From: JBFXAN01 sp050184225
GTDB lineage: Bacteria; Chloroflexota; Dehalococcoidia; CAUJGQ01
Direction of reading: 5' to 3'
DNA: 36,511 nucleotides
Assembly (NCBI GenBank): GCA_050184225.1
Contig: JBFXAN010000054.1
Location: forward strand, 1 to 36,511
Positions 1 through 7,624 of this stretch are shown one piece after another. A program made the translations under genes and the position numbers. The stretch's first letter is position 1; every line of letters begins with the position of its first letter. The notes beneath the pieces are model-generated. The model was given only the letters and a program-made list of their open reading frames with translations. It ran no database searches and was not told where the DNA came from.

Positions 1-1
1 C

Positions 2-649
2 GCCATCGCCCGAACGGCCCAGCACGGTGGTTCCACGCTCAAGGACATCGGCGAAGGTCTGCGTTACGTGCGGAGCGAGCCGGTCGTATTCTGGCTGATC
101 AGCGTCACGTTCGCGATCACGGTGCTGGGAATGGCCTTCACCAACCTCGCGCCGCTGCTGGTCACGGATGTGCTCGGCGGGGGCGCGACCAGCCTCGGGT
201 GGGTATTCACTGCCTGGGGCATCGGCGCCGTCGCCGGCTCGATCGTGCTGGCGGGATGGCTGGCGGTGCTTCCAGCCAAGGGACTGCTCGTGATCGGGAT
301 GGTAGCCCTCTTCGTGGCCGGCTTGGTGGGGTTTGCCTACGCTACGTCGATCACGCTCGCAGCATTCTGTCAGTTCATCCCGGGGCTTGCCAACACGAGC
401 ATAATGGTGATCAGCAACGCCGTGATCCTGTCCGTGACGCCGGCGCTGCTGCGCGGCCGGGTGATGGGCATCTACTATATGAATCGAGGGTTGATGCCGA
501 TCGGGGCGCTGCTGTCGGCGGTACTGGGCGAAGTGATCGGCGTGCAAAACGCGATCGCGGCGCTGGCGTTGCTCAGCGGACTGGCCGTGGTGCTGGTGAC
601 GCTGCGCCAACCGGGGGCCTGGCGACGGGTGCAAACCGCGCTGGCATGA
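2..649 (+). CDS. MFS transporter, C-terminal part (5' truncated by window edge)
   Basis: The reading frame is open from base 2, so the gene starts outside the window; 215 residues are visible. They hold several hydrophobic helices (for example around VFWLISVTFAITVLG, WVFTAWGIGAVAGSIVLAG, ALFVAGLVGFAYA and IGALLSAVLGEVIGV) separated by short Arg/Lys-containing loops. An RGRVMGIYYMNRGLMPIG stretch sits where MFS proteins have the second-half A-like motif. The length and pattern fit the C-terminal half of an MFS exporter of the EntS/MFS_3 type. The substrate cannot be told. The TGA stop overlaps the ATG of the next gene (ATGA), so the two are probably translationally coupled. An internal GTG at 68 is not the true start because the upstream frame is also coding (LKDIGEGLRYV). 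Confidence 0.85.
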   Translation, partial: AIARTAQHGGSTLKDIGEGLRYVRSEPVVFWLISVTFAITVLGMAFTNLAPLLVTDVLGGGATSLGWVFTAWGIGAVAGSIVLAGWLAVLPAKGLLVIGMVALFVAGLVGFAYATSITLAAFCQFIPGLANTSIMVISNAVILSVTPALLRGRVMGIYYMNRGLMPIGALLSAVLGEVIGVQNAIAALALLSGLAVVLVTLRQPGAWRRVQTALA

Positions 650-1737
650 GGTCAACTGGGAGCATGATCAGATCAGGCGCCGACGTTGCTGAACTTCTCC
701 GGGCGCTCGCTGCATCCGGCGATGACTGGCTCCGTGTTTGGGAAACCGAGGACGGAGAGTTCCGGGTGTCCGATGCAACCGGCAGCGTCGCCGCGATCGA
801 AATCGAGCCGCATTGGGTGGAGGTCCGCGCCGGCCGGCCGGTCAACGCCGGGTCGTGGGCGACCGGCAGCGGATTTCGGCCGGAATATTCGCTACTCCGG
901 CTCCATGTCTCCCACGACCCGCCGGCGATGGTGATCGTCCGCGGCCGGGTCTACCTCGATGGATTCTCGCTGCACACGCTCATGTGCACCGCGCGGGATG
1001 TGCTCTCCCTGGCTGGCCCGCTATCGCCAGAACCGGAACGCGCGTCCGCGTTTGTAGCGATAGAACCGGAATCAGGCGGATTCGAGCCGCCGGCCGATCA
1101 TGGTCCGTACGACGAGCCACATGATATCGAACCAGCCGCCGCGGCATCCATCGTCGAACCGGCTTCGTACCCGGTGGCGGATGCGACGGTGATCGCTCCT
1201 GAGCCGGCCGCCTCACTTCCGAACGAGGCGTCGCTGTCCCCCGTGGCTGGGTTGAGGCCGGTCGAGTCGCCACCAGCCGGATCGAACGAGACCGAGGCGT
1301 CGGATGTTGCTCCTGAAGCGGACGCTGCCACCGAACCGCCGGTGCAAGGCACTCCGATCATGCCCACCTGGTCCAGCAGCGTCGGCGCAACCGTCCAGAT
1401 CCCACGCCTACCGAAGACCGAGGGCGTTCCCAAGACCGGGAGTGCCGGAACACCAGGTGATGCCGCGCCCGTGGCAGCAGGCGCCACTCCGGCAACCTGC
1501 CACCGCTGTGGGGCGGAAGTGCAGGCGGGCGAACGCTTCTGCATCAATTGTGGAGCGGCGCAGGAGACAACGCCCCAGAGCTCGGTGCAGCAGACCGTCG
1601 CCAGGCGATCCGAGCCGGACACCGTGATCTGGCGGCGGCCACAGCCCGGCGACAATCAATGCGCCCGCTGCGGCGGAGCCAACCCCGACAGCAACCGGTA
1701 CTGCCAGAGCTGCGGCGCAACCTTGCGCGACGGCTGA
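646..1737 (+). CDS. Double zinc-ribbon protein with long acidic/Pro-Ala linker
   Basis: The protein has 363 residues from the ATG that overlaps the MFS stop; an alternative ATG lies at 664. It has three parts. An N-terminal globular part of about 120 residues is rich in aromatic and Val residues. A long low-complexity linker is rich in Glu, Pro, Ala and Ser. Two C-terminal zinc ribbons follow, CHRCG...CINCG and CARCG...CQSCG, with a Thr/Arg-rich spacer between them. Zinc ribbons of this kind usually mediate protein contacts or sit at the end of membrane-linked scaffold proteins. No catalytic motif is visible and I do not recognise the N-terminal part. The open frame extends upstream to 199, but that stretch is antisense-like shadow of the MFS gene. 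The overlap suggests co-expression with the exporter. Confidence 0.75.
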   Translation: MRSTGSMIRSGADVAELLRALAASGDDWLRVWETEDGEFRVSDATGSVAAIEIEPHWVEVRAGRPVNAGSWATGSGFRPEYSLLRLHVSHDPPAMVIVRGRVYLDGFSLHTLMCTARDVLSLAGPLSPEPERASAFVAIEPESGGFEPPADHGPYDEPHDIEPAAAASIVEPASYPVADATVIAPEPAASLPNEASLSPVAGLRPVESPPAGSNETEASDVAPEADAATEPPVQGTPIMPTWSSSVGATVQIPRLPKTEGVPKTGSAGTPGDAAPVAAGATPATCHRCGAEVQAGERFCINCGAAQETTPQSSVQQTVARRSEPDTVIWRRPQPGDNQCARCGGANPDSNRYCQSCGATLRDG

Positions 1738-1867
1738 CGCCAGCGGAGATCTGCCGGCGCTTCACTGTATCGCGCGGAACATCGAAGCGCCCTGCCGTGT
1801 CGTACACTCTATGGAGAGTGCGAGACTTGGACGCGCGTGACACGTCCGGACCGGGGTAGAACCAACT

Positions 1868-2599
1868 GTGCAGGGAAGACATGAAATACGATCCCGCCAG
1901 GTGTTGCGGGGAAGGATCGTCGTTGCGGTCTTCCTCTGTCTGGCGACGCTGGCGGCAGCCGGCTGTCGTGGCGACAAGCAGCCTGCTGAAGTAACGCCGG
2001 AGGCCGGCATCGACGCACCGGTTGCGACGCAAAGCAGCGGGCCGCTCGCCGGAGTCAGCATCCCCACAACAACACCAACCAGCGAACCAACGCCGGAGCC
2101 GGCCGTGCCGGTGGCCGAACCAACGCCGACACCACTCCCGAAGCCGAGCGAGGGTGCGAAGCTGACGCGGCTGGTGATCCCCAAGGCGAAGGTTGACCAT
2201 CGGCTGGTGACCAAGGGGCTGACGCCAGGACGCGAGATGGAAGACCCCGGCGGTAAGGATGACGTCGCCTGGTACAACTTCAGCACCTTGCCCGGATTCG
2301 GCTCGAACGCGGTGCTCAGCGGTCACGTTGACTGGTACACCGGTGAGCGCGGCGTGTTCTGGTACCTTCGCAATCTCCACGAGGGAGATGAGGCACAGAT
2401 CTTCTACTCGGACGGCACGGTGATTACCTATCGCGTGGTGCGGGTTGAGGTCTACGGGGCCAACAGCGCGCCGGTGGCGGAGATCACCGGCCCGACAACG
2501 AGTGATCGGCTGACGATGATCACCTGCGACGGCGTGTTTCAGCGGTCATCTCATGACTATACGGATCGCCGCGTTGTCTACGCGGAACGGGTGGCCTAG
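1868..2599 (+). CDS. Sortase family lipoprotein (class E/F-like)
   Basis: The protein has 243 residues from a GTG start. The N-terminus has basic residues, a hydrophobic core (VVAVFLCLATLAAAG) and a lipobox ending LAAAGC, so the mature protein is probably a lipid-anchored exoprotein. A Pro/Thr-rich spacer (about residues 45-95) is followed by a sortase beta-barrel. The three active-site elements are visible: His in LSGHVDWY, Cys in MITCDG and Arg in YTDRRVVY. This matches the small class E/F sortases of Actinobacteria and Chloroflexota that join or process surface proteins by transpeptidation. No LPXTG-type substrate is encoded next to it. A lipoprotein signal is less usual than a plain transmembrane anchor. 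The start is weakly supported, because no strong ribosome site precedes the GTG. A possible -10 box (TACACT, 1803-1808) lies upstream. Confidence 0.88.
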   Translation: MQGRHEIRSRQVLRGRIVVAVFLCLATLAAAGCRGDKQPAEVTPEAGIDAPVATQSSGPLAGVSIPTTTPTSEPTPEPAVPVAEPTPTPLPKPSEGAKLTRLVIPKAKVDHRLVTKGLTPGREMEDPGGKDDVAWYNFSTLPGFGSNAVLSGHVDWYTGERGVFWYLRNLHEGDEAQIFYSDGTVITYRVVRVEVYGANSAPVAEITGPTTSDRLTMITCDGVFQRSSHDYTDRRVVYAERVA

Positions 2600-2624
2600 T
2601 GACCACCGCCGATCGTGGCACACG

Positions 2625-2655
2625 ACGAGGCCGGTGGGTTCTCCACCGGCCTCGT
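2625..2655. terminator. Hairpin terminator after sortase gene
   Basis: A perfect 13-bp inverted repeat (2625-2637 with 2643-2655, 5-nt loop) lies 25 bp after the sortase stop and ends in GTGTT, with only a short T run. It probably separates the sortase transcript from the DUF192 genes. Confidence 0.7.
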
Positions 2656-2692
2656 GTTAGGCTGAAGCGGCGACCTTGGGGAGGGGTGCGGG

Positions 2693-3313
2693 ATGCGGTG
2701 GCGGATTGCAGCGGCGCTGGCAATTGTGATGCTGATCAGCGCATGCAGTTCTTCGGACAATAGCAACTCCAGCAATGAAGCCGCCGCCAAGCCCAATGAC
2801 AGCGGACTGCCGGTCCTGACCTTCACGTCGTCCGGCGGGGCGAACGCTTCCCTGGCGGTCGAAGTTGCGAATGACACCAATGAAATGACCTGCGGACTGA
2901 TGCATCGCACGGAACTGCCGGACGACCAGGGGATGATCTTCGTGTATGCAGAGGACGCCAACGGCGGCTTCTGGATGCGGAATACACTGCTGCCGCTGTC
3001 GATCGCCTATACCGCCGCCGACGGGCGGATCGTCGATATCCTCGACATGGCCCCGGTGCCGGCGCCGGGGAATACGCCGTTCCGGCTTCCCGATGGATCG
3101 ATCGTGCCGGTCGGCGACGGTCAACAGCCCCCGCCCGGCGCGGTATGGGCCACCTATCCGCCGCGCCAATCCTACCGTTACGCGATCGAGGTCAACCAGG
3201 GATGGTTCGCGCGCAACAACATCGCGATCGGCGACCACGTCGATGTGTCGGCGGCGCTCGCCAACCCCGATGCGGCGACACCGCCGCCGATCTGTGTCGA
3301 ACGCGGGACATAG
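2693..3313 (+). CDS. DUF192 family lipoprotein (first of tandem pair)
   Basis: The protein has 206 residues, with a purine-rich ribosome site (GGGGAGGGG) before the ATG. The N-terminus is a lipoprotein signal with lipobox LISAC at about residue 18, followed by a Ser/Asn-rich linker. Residues from about 50 onward carry the DUF192 fold signature: CGLMHRTELPDDQGMIFVY, FWMRNTLLPLSIAY and DGRIVDI. DUF192 proteins are small secreted or membrane-linked beta proteins with no proven biochemical role. This copy has a roughly 25-residue insert after the DILDM motif (APVPAPGNTPF... region) that the next copy has in shorter form. The two lie in tandem with a 53-bp gap and look like an old duplication. Confidence 0.9.
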   Translation: MRWRIAAALAIVMLISACSSSDNSNSSNEAAAKPNDSGLPVLTFTSSGGANASLAVEVANDTNEMTCGLMHRTELPDDQGMIFVYAEDANGGFWMRNTLLPLSIAYTAADGRIVDILDMAPVPAPGNTPFRLPDGSIVPVGDGQQPPPGAVWATYPPRQSYRYAIEVNQGWFARNNIAIGDHVDVSAALANPDAATPPPICVERGT

Positions 3314-3366
3314 GGCAGATGGACCTTGTGCGCCAATGCCGCCCACAAGTGGCGAAAGGAATCATC

Positions 3367-3924
3367 ATGCTGGGCATGCGCCGTTCCTCGCTCCTGCTCG
3401 TGGCGCTCCTCACCGCGCTCGTGACGTTCGTCGCGCTGGGACAGTCCTCCGCCGGCGCCCTGGCCGCGGGAGACGAGCCGGCGCCGGCACTGCCGCTTGT
3501 GCGCTTCTTTCCGCCCAACGGCGAGACGGTTTCCCTGACGGTGGAGGTCGCAGATACGCCCGAGTTAACCCAATGCGGTCTGATGCACCGCACGTCCTTG
3601 CCCGAGGATCAGGGGATGCTCTTTGTCTATGAAGGCAACATCGGCTTCTGGAACCGGAATACGCTGATTCCGCTGTCCGTCGCATATCTCAGCAGCGACG
3701 GACGCATCGTCGACATTCTTCCCATGGAGGCGACGCCGTTTGCCGGCGCGCCCGGCGTATCGCAGCCCGATCCTCGGGAACCCTACAGCTTCGTGATCGA
3801 AGCGAACGCTGGCTGGTTTGAGCGGCACGGCATCGGCATCGGGGACTTCGTCGATGTCGTCGATGCCGTCGCGCGTGGGTCCGTCGGACAGGCGCTCCCC
3901 TGGTGCCGCGTGTTGGGGTATTGA
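3367..3924 (+). CDS. DUF192 family secreted protein (second of tandem pair)
   Basis: The protein has 185 residues. I chose the ATG at 3367 because AAAGGA lies 6 bp upstream and a signal peptide starts there; the frame is open further upstream but lacks coding character. The signal (SSLLLVALLTALVTFVALG) ends near ALA, as for signal peptidase I, so unlike its neighbour this copy has no lipobox. The DUF192 core is CGLMHRTSLPEDQGMLFVYE, FWNRNTLIPLSVAY and DGRIVDILPME. The core aligns closely with the upstream gene, which shows paralogy, with one copy lipid-anchored and one released. The function is unknown for the family. The stop is 3 bp before the TTG start of the comF-like gene. Confidence 0.9.
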   Translation: MLGMRRSSLLLVALLTALVTFVALGQSSAGALAAGDEPAPALPLVRFFPPNGETVSLTVEVADTPELTQCGLMHRTSLPEDQGMLFVYEGNIGFWNRNTLIPLSVAYLSSDGRIVDILPMEATPFAGAPGVSQPDPREPYSFVIEANAGWFERHGIGIGDFVDVVDAVARGSVGQALPWCRVLGY

Positions 3925-3927
3925 GCC

Positions 3928-4650
3928 TTGATACCCGTCGAACAACCGGTCTCACTGGCTGCCCGGCTTCGCCGGATTTCGGGTACGCTCCTCGATCTCG
4001 TCGTGCCGCGACGTTGTGGTCTGTGTGGTCGGTTCGACACCTTTCTCTGCGAACGCTGCACGGCGTTGTTGCCGGTGGCGTCGATGCCGCGCTGCCCGAC
4101 CTGCTGGGGTTTGGTCGGGCAGCGCGGTGACTGTCGCTCCTGTGCCGTGGAACTGGTCCCGTCGCTGGCGGGGTTGCGCAGCCCCTATGTGATGGATGGT
4201 ACCGCGCGGCGGTTGGTCCACGCGCTCAAGTACGACGGCCACTCGGCGCTGGCCGAGCCGATGGGACACCTGATGGCGGCGTGCCTTGCTGGGTGGGGGA
4301 TCAGTCCCGACGTGATCGTGTCGGTCCCACTGCACCCATCCCGCCGGCGGCGGCGCGGCTTCAACCAGGCCGTCTTGCTCGCTCGGTCGCTCGCCGAGGT
4401 CAGCGGGATCAGGATGGACGCCGCGCTGCTCCGCCGGACGCGGAACACCGTCGCGCAGGTGCAGACAACCGGCGCGGAGGAGCGGCGCCGGAATGTGGCC
4501 GGCGCCTTTGTCGCCACTCGCCCGATCCCGGTGCGGAACGTGCTACTGGTGGATGATGTCTGCACGACGGGCGCGACGATGCGGGAGTGCGCGGGTGCGC
4601 TCCGTGCATCGGGCGCGCTCCGCGTGTTCGCCCTCACCTTCGCCCGGTAG
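3928..4650 (+). CDS. ComF family phosphoribosyltransferase-like protein
   Basis: The protein has 240 residues from a TTG start; the next in-frame ATG would remove the zinc module. The N-terminal part has four CxxC pairs (CGLC, CERC, CPTC, CRSC), as in ComF double zinc ribbons. The C-terminal type I phosphoribosyltransferase domain shows RRRRRGFNQA (ComF signature) and the PRPP-binding loop LLVDDVCTTGATM. In competent bacteria ComFC helps bring single-stranded DNA into the cytosol with the ComFA helicase; in most genomes the true substrate is unknown. No other competence gene is visible here. It is nearly contiguous with the DUF192 gene (3 bp), so co-transcription is likely. Confidence 0.92.
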   Translation: MIPVEQPVSLAARLRRISGTLLDLVVPRRCGLCGRFDTFLCERCTALLPVASMPRCPTCWGLVGQRGDCRSCAVELVPSLAGLRSPYVMDGTARRLVHALKYDGHSALAEPMGHLMAACLAGWGISPDVIVSVPLHPSRRRRRGFNQAVLLARSLAEVSGIRMDAALLRRTRNTVAQVQTTGAEERRRNVAGAFVATRPIPVRNVLLVDDVCTTGATMRECAGALRASGALRVFALTFAR

Positions 4651-4705
4651 GGGCCATGGGCACACCCCGAGCGTCCGCGCGTGACATCACTGCTACTGCT
4701 GATGG

Positions 4706-4734
4706 TTGTCAGGCTGGGTACACCGACCTACACT
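4706..4734 (+). promoter_or_regulatory. Sigma70-type promoter of hpf
   Basis: TTGTCA (4706-4711; 5 of 6 consensus), a 17-bp spacer, then TACACT (4729-4734; 4 of 6). A transcript would start near 4741, which gives a leader of about 60 nt before the hpf ATG. Confidence 0.6.
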
Positions 4735-4801
4735 TGACCATCTCGATACGCGTGGCGATTCCGGCCGCAGCTTCCGCACGTGTTCAGTCAGGAGTGAGAC
4801 A

Positions 4802-5368
4802 ATGGAGCTTATCTTTAAGTCCCATCATCAGCCCCTCGACGAATCGTTCAAATCGTACGCACAGCGTAAACTCGACCGCCTCGCCCGCTATCTGCCCAGC
4901 GTTCGGGAGGCGGTGGTCGAGCTACGCCGCGAGAACACCCGGTCGGCGGGAGAGCGTTATGTCGTACAGGTGACGGTGAACAGCAACGGCACATGGTTAC
5001 GCGCCGAGGAACGGGCCGCTGAGCCGCGCGTCGCGGTCGATCTGGTTTCCGACGCGCTCGGCCGCCAGATCCGGCGGCACAAGGACCGCGTCTATCGTAG
5101 TGGCACCGGCAGGCAGCGTGCCCGCGCCACGCTGCGCGAACCAGAACCTTCGGAGGATGAACTCCCTGACGATGAGGAAGGGCTCATTCTCGGCAAGGTG
5201 GTCCGCGAGAAGCGTTTCCCGATCCAGATCATGTCCGTCGAGGAAGCGGTCGAGCAGATGGAACTGCTCGGCCACAACTTCTTCCTGTTCCACGACGACG
5301 AGAGCGGCTACGCTCTCCTCTATCGCCGCCGCGACGGCGACTACGGCCTGATCCGGCCGGAGAAGTAG
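4802..5368 (+). CDS. hpf: Ribosome hibernation promoting factor, long form
   Basis: The protein has 188 residues. The ATG at 4802 has AGGAG 8 bp upstream and starts the usual N-terminal beta strand (MELIFKSHHQPLDESF). The N-terminal ribosome-binding domain (about 1-100) has the beta-alpha-beta-beta-beta-alpha pattern, including KLDRLARYLPSV and AVDLVSDALGRQIRRHKDR. After an acidic linker, the C-terminal dimerisation domain (about 130-185) has the typical VVREKRFPIQIMSVEEAVEQ and ALLYRRRDGDYGLI. Long HPF dimerises 70S ribosomes into inactive 100S particles in stationary phase or under stress. The gene has its own promoter and stands alone. Confidence 0.96.
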   Translation: MELIFKSHHQPLDESFKSYAQRKLDRLARYLPSVREAVVELRRENTRSAGERYVVQVTVNSNGTWLRAEERAAEPRVAVDLVSDALGRQIRRHKDRVYRSGTGRQRARATLREPEPSEDELPDDEEGLILGKVVREKRFPIQIMSVEEAVEQMELLGHNFFLFHDDESGYALLYRRRDGDYGLIRPEK

Positions 5369-5370
5369 CG

Positions 5371-5444
5371 CGGCAATGGGCAAATCGGCAGTCGGCAATG
5401 GTGAGATCGAATGCCGATTGCCCATTGCCGATTCCCCATTGCCG
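5371..5444. repeat. Heptad-repeat palindrome (GGCAATG type)
   Basis: Degenerate 7-bp units (GGCAATG, GGCAAAT, CGGCAGT and relatives) run from 5371 to about 5402 and return as the complement from 5411 to 5444, so the unit folds into a long imperfect hairpin. It fills the gap between hpf and the next gene and could end the hpf transcript. Confidence 0.75.
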
Positions 5445-5465
5445 CCGCTCACCTACACTGAACCC

Positions 5466-6593
5466 ATGATGTTCGAGATTGTCGATCCGTTCCTGCTGGT
5501 CTTTGACGGCGGCGTCGGTGGGAGCGCCGTCGAGGATATGGTTGCGGCGGCGCGGCGGGCGGCGGCGCTCGATAGCCTCGAACGGGCACTGGGCACCGGA
5601 GCCTTTGCCGGAGGGTTGCTCGTCACTGACCGGCCGGTGGAGACGGACCTTCCCCGCGGGTTGGAGGTCGTGCGCTCGTCCGAGCCGTTTCACTTTGGCG
5701 AGGTGTTGGCGCAGACGATTCGCCAGCGACGGCTGGCCCGGCCGGTGGTGTTCGGCGCCGGGGCGCTGCCGTTGCTGACGGCCGACGAGTTTGCGGCGAT
5801 TGCCGCCCGGCTGGCGTCGGTTGACGCGCTGGCGATCACGAACAACTTCTACTCATCCGACCTCGCCGCCTGGACACCGGGCGTCGCGATCGAGCGGGTG
5901 ACAGCGCTGCCGGAGAGCGACAACCCCCTGCCGCGGATGCTGCGGGAGCAGGCCGAGTTGCCGGTGGAATCGCTGCCCCGGACGATCGCGACGCTGCTCG
6001 ACATCGACACGCCGACGGCGCTGGCCGCGCTGGCGTTGTACGGCCGGACGGGACCGCGCCTCGCCCGCTTCCTCGGGACACTGAACCTGGACCTGACGCG
6101 CTATCGCCGGGTGATGGCGTGTGTTGTGGACCGGACCCGCACGCTGCTCGTTGCCGGGCGGGTCGGCAGTCACGCCTGGCAGTTCTTGGAACGCAACACC
6201 GCCTGCCGCGTCCGGCTCTACGCCGAGGAGCGCGGCATGCAGGCCGATGGCCGCGAGGCAGCGGGGCTGGTACAGAGCCTGCTCGGCCACTACATCGACG
6301 CCGCCGGCCTCGACCACACCGTTCGGATGCTCGGCGGGATGGCCGATGCTGTCTGCCTCGACAGCCGCGTGCTGACCGCGCACGCCCACCGGCAGCCGAG
6401 CCGGGAGGACCGCTTCAACTCCGACCTCGGCCGCGCCGACCGCATCGCCGATCCGATGCTCCGCGACCTGACCGCCGCCGCCCAGTCCGCATCGATCCCA
6501 ATCCTGCTCGGTAGCCACGCCCTCGTCTCCGGCGGCCTGATGGCGCTGATTCAAGCGGCATGGGATGAGTATGACCGAGGGAGTCGGGAGTAG
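5466..6593 (+). CDS. Conserved-looking protein of unknown function, 375 aa
   Basis: I do not recognise this protein. The ATG at 5466 (a second follows at 5469) is chosen because the longer frame reads through the heptad palindrome. A TACACT box ends 6 bp before it and there is no Shine-Dalgarno site. Residues about 15-200 look like a Rossmann-type alpha/beta fold: FGAGALPLLTADEF resembles the region of nucleotidyltransferases that picks a target, and the part up to VDALAITNNFYSSDL resembles MobA/CofC-like domains, but no full catalytic motif is seen. The second half is mostly helical with a conserved-looking LGGMADAVCLDSRVL, AHRQPSREDRFNSDLG and an SGGLMALIQAAW end. The last codons lie inside a short-period repeat. 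No transmembrane segments are visible, so it is likely cytoplasmic. Confidence 0.8.
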   Translation: MMFEIVDPFLLVFDGGVGGSAVEDMVAAARRAAALDSLERALGTGAFAGGLLVTDRPVETDLPRGLEVVRSSEPFHFGEVLAQTIRQRRLARPVVFGAGALPLLTADEFAAIAARLASVDALAITNNFYSSDLAAWTPGVAIERVTALPESDNPLPRMLREQAELPVESLPRTIATLLDIDTPTALAALALYGRTGPRLARFLGTLNLDLTRYRRVMACVVDRTRTLLVAGRVGSHAWQFLERNTACRVRLYAEERGMQADGREAAGLVQSLLGHYIDAAGLDHTVRMLGGMADAVCLDSRVLTAHAHRQPSREDRFNSDLGRADRIADPMLRDLTAAAQSASIPILLGSHALVSGGLMALIQAAWDEYDRGSRE

Positions 6594-6624
6594 GGAATCG
6601 AGAGTCGGGCATTCGGGAGTGAGG
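6579..6624. repeat. Heptad repeat (GGGAGTC type), single arm
   Basis: About six degenerate 7-bp units (GGGAGTC, GGGAGTA, GGGAATC, GAGAGTC and others) cover the stop codon of the preceding gene, so its last residues (GSRE) are encoded by the repeat. No complementary arm is seen. Confidence 0.6.
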
Positions 6625-6656
6625 AAGGAATCAGAGGGGGAAGCCGGCCGCGGGTA

Positions 6657-6704
6657 TTGACAGACTTCTTTCGAAGCATTACTTTCGAAATATGTCATTC
6701 GAAT
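6657..6704 (+). promoter_or_regulatory. Promoter with three TTCGAA palindromes at 14-bp spacing
   Basis: A perfect TTGACA (6657-6662) is followed 17 bp later by TACTTT (6680-6685), which puts the start point at or next to the ATG at 6692. TTCGAA occurs at 6670-6675, 6684-6689 and 6698-6703, exactly 14 bp apart, and two copies are longer palindromes (TTTCGAAA and ATTCGAAT). They cover the spacer, the -10 region and the first codons. The simplest reading is an autoregulatory operator for the HTH protein that starts here. Confidence 0.65.
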
Positions 6705-7348
6705 CAGTCGCAGAACAGCCTGAAGAAGTACGGGATCCGCGGGCGATGCGCGCCCTCGCGCATCCCGTCCGCGTCGCCCTCCTGGATCACCTGCTGCACG
6801 CCGGCCCCGCCACCGCGACCCAGTGCGCCGCCGTCGTCGGCGAGAGTCCCTCGGCGTGCAGCTATCACCTGCGCACGCTCGCTAAGTACGGCTTTGTCGA
6901 GGAGGCGCCGGACGGTCATGGTCGCGAGCGGCCCTGGCGCGCACGCCGCCGCCGCCTGCGCTTCTCCAGCAGCCCGGATCAACCGCTGGAGCAACAGGCC
7001 GCTGCTTCACTCCTCCGCGAGCGGTTCCTCGAACGAGATGAGCAGATCTTCCAGCAGTATCTCCGTTACGAACACGCAGAGCCTCCCGAGTGGCAGGCGC
7101 AGGCCATGCTCAGCCGGAGCACCGTGTACCTGACGGTCGAAGAAACGCAGGCGTTCAACGACCAATTCCTGGCGATGATTCAATTGTACGAGCGCGAGGA
7201 CCCGGCCGAGCGGCCGCCCGGCGCCCGGCCGGTCCACGTCGTCCTCCGCACCATTCCCCGACCGGAGGCCGCCACGGATGCCGGCGCTGCGGTCGAGGCG
7301 CACCCACAGAAACCGGAGACGGGCAAACGGCAGGAGCGGGCGCGATGA
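6692..7348 (+). CDS. ArsR-like winged-helix transcriptional regulator
   Basis: The protein has 218 residues. The N-terminal winged helix-turn-helix (about residues 15-85) starts with DPRAMRALAHPVRVALLDHL and has the recognition helix in ESPSACSYHLRTLAKYGFVEE, typical of the ArsR/HTH_20 type. The rest is helical and rich in Gln, Glu and Arg, with WQAQAMLSRSTVYLTVEETQAF matching the C-terminal region of this regulator type. The tail is low complexity. No metal-binding Cys cluster is seen, so a metal signal is unlikely. There is no ribosome site. The ATG sits where transcription should begin, so the mRNA is probably leaderless. The three TTCGAA sites in its promoter point to autoregulation. The stop overlaps the next ATG. 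Confidence 0.88.
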   Translation: MSFESVAEQPEEVRDPRAMRALAHPVRVALLDHLLHAGPATATQCAAVVGESPSACSYHLRTLAKYGFVEEAPDGHGRERPWRARRRRLRFSSSPDQPLEQQAAASLLRERFLERDEQIFQQYLRYEHAEPPEWQAQAMLSRSTVYLTVEETQAFNDQFLAMIQLYEREDPAERPPGARPVHVVLRTIPRPEAATDAGAAVEAHPQKPETGKRQERAR

Positions 7349-7563
7349 ACGACTACAATATGCGCTATGAAACGATCCGGCTAGAGCACCAGGAGCGGAT
7401 CGCCCGGGCGTGGCGGGTTGCCCTCGCGGAAGACGCCCGCGAGCGGCCGGCCGGCACGGCGCTCGCTCGCTGCCGGCGCCGGCTCGGCCTGCGGTTGATC
7501 CGGCTCGGCGTGTGGCTCTCCTTCCCCTCCGGGCCGGCCACCGGCCACCCGGCGCCACCGTGA
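7345..7563 (+). CDS. Small basic protein coupled to the HTH regulator
   Basis: The protein has 72 residues. The ATG overlaps the stop of the regulator (ATGA), and AGGAG lies upstream. It is Arg-rich and helical (YETIRLEHQERIARAWRVAL, then RCRRRLGLRLIRLGVWL) and ends in a Pro/Gly tail. No family is recognised. In related genomes, small membrane-surface or partner proteins often follow such regulators, but nothing in the sequence proves a role. The amphipathic stretch RLGLRLIRLGVWLSF could lie on a membrane. Confidence 0.6.
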   Translation: MNDYNMRYETIRLEHQERIARAWRVALAEDARERPAGTALARCRRRLGLRLIRLGVWLSFPSGPATGHPAPP

Positions 7564-7624
7564 CGGCGGTCGCGCGCTACCCGCTCGACACATGTCTCCG
7601 GCCACAACCGGCATGGCGCCGCGC

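Noticed and set aside
199..645. N-terminal extension of the zinc-ribbon protein
   Set aside because: It overlaps the MFS gene in another frame and is Arg/Gly-rich nonsense.
4651..4801. Riboswitch before hpf
   Set aside because: A normal promoter and a short leader explain the gap; no conserved fold was recognised.
7345..7563. Toxin-antitoxin partner of the HTH regulator
   Set aside because: Layout is suggestive, but neither protein matches a toxin or antitoxin family.
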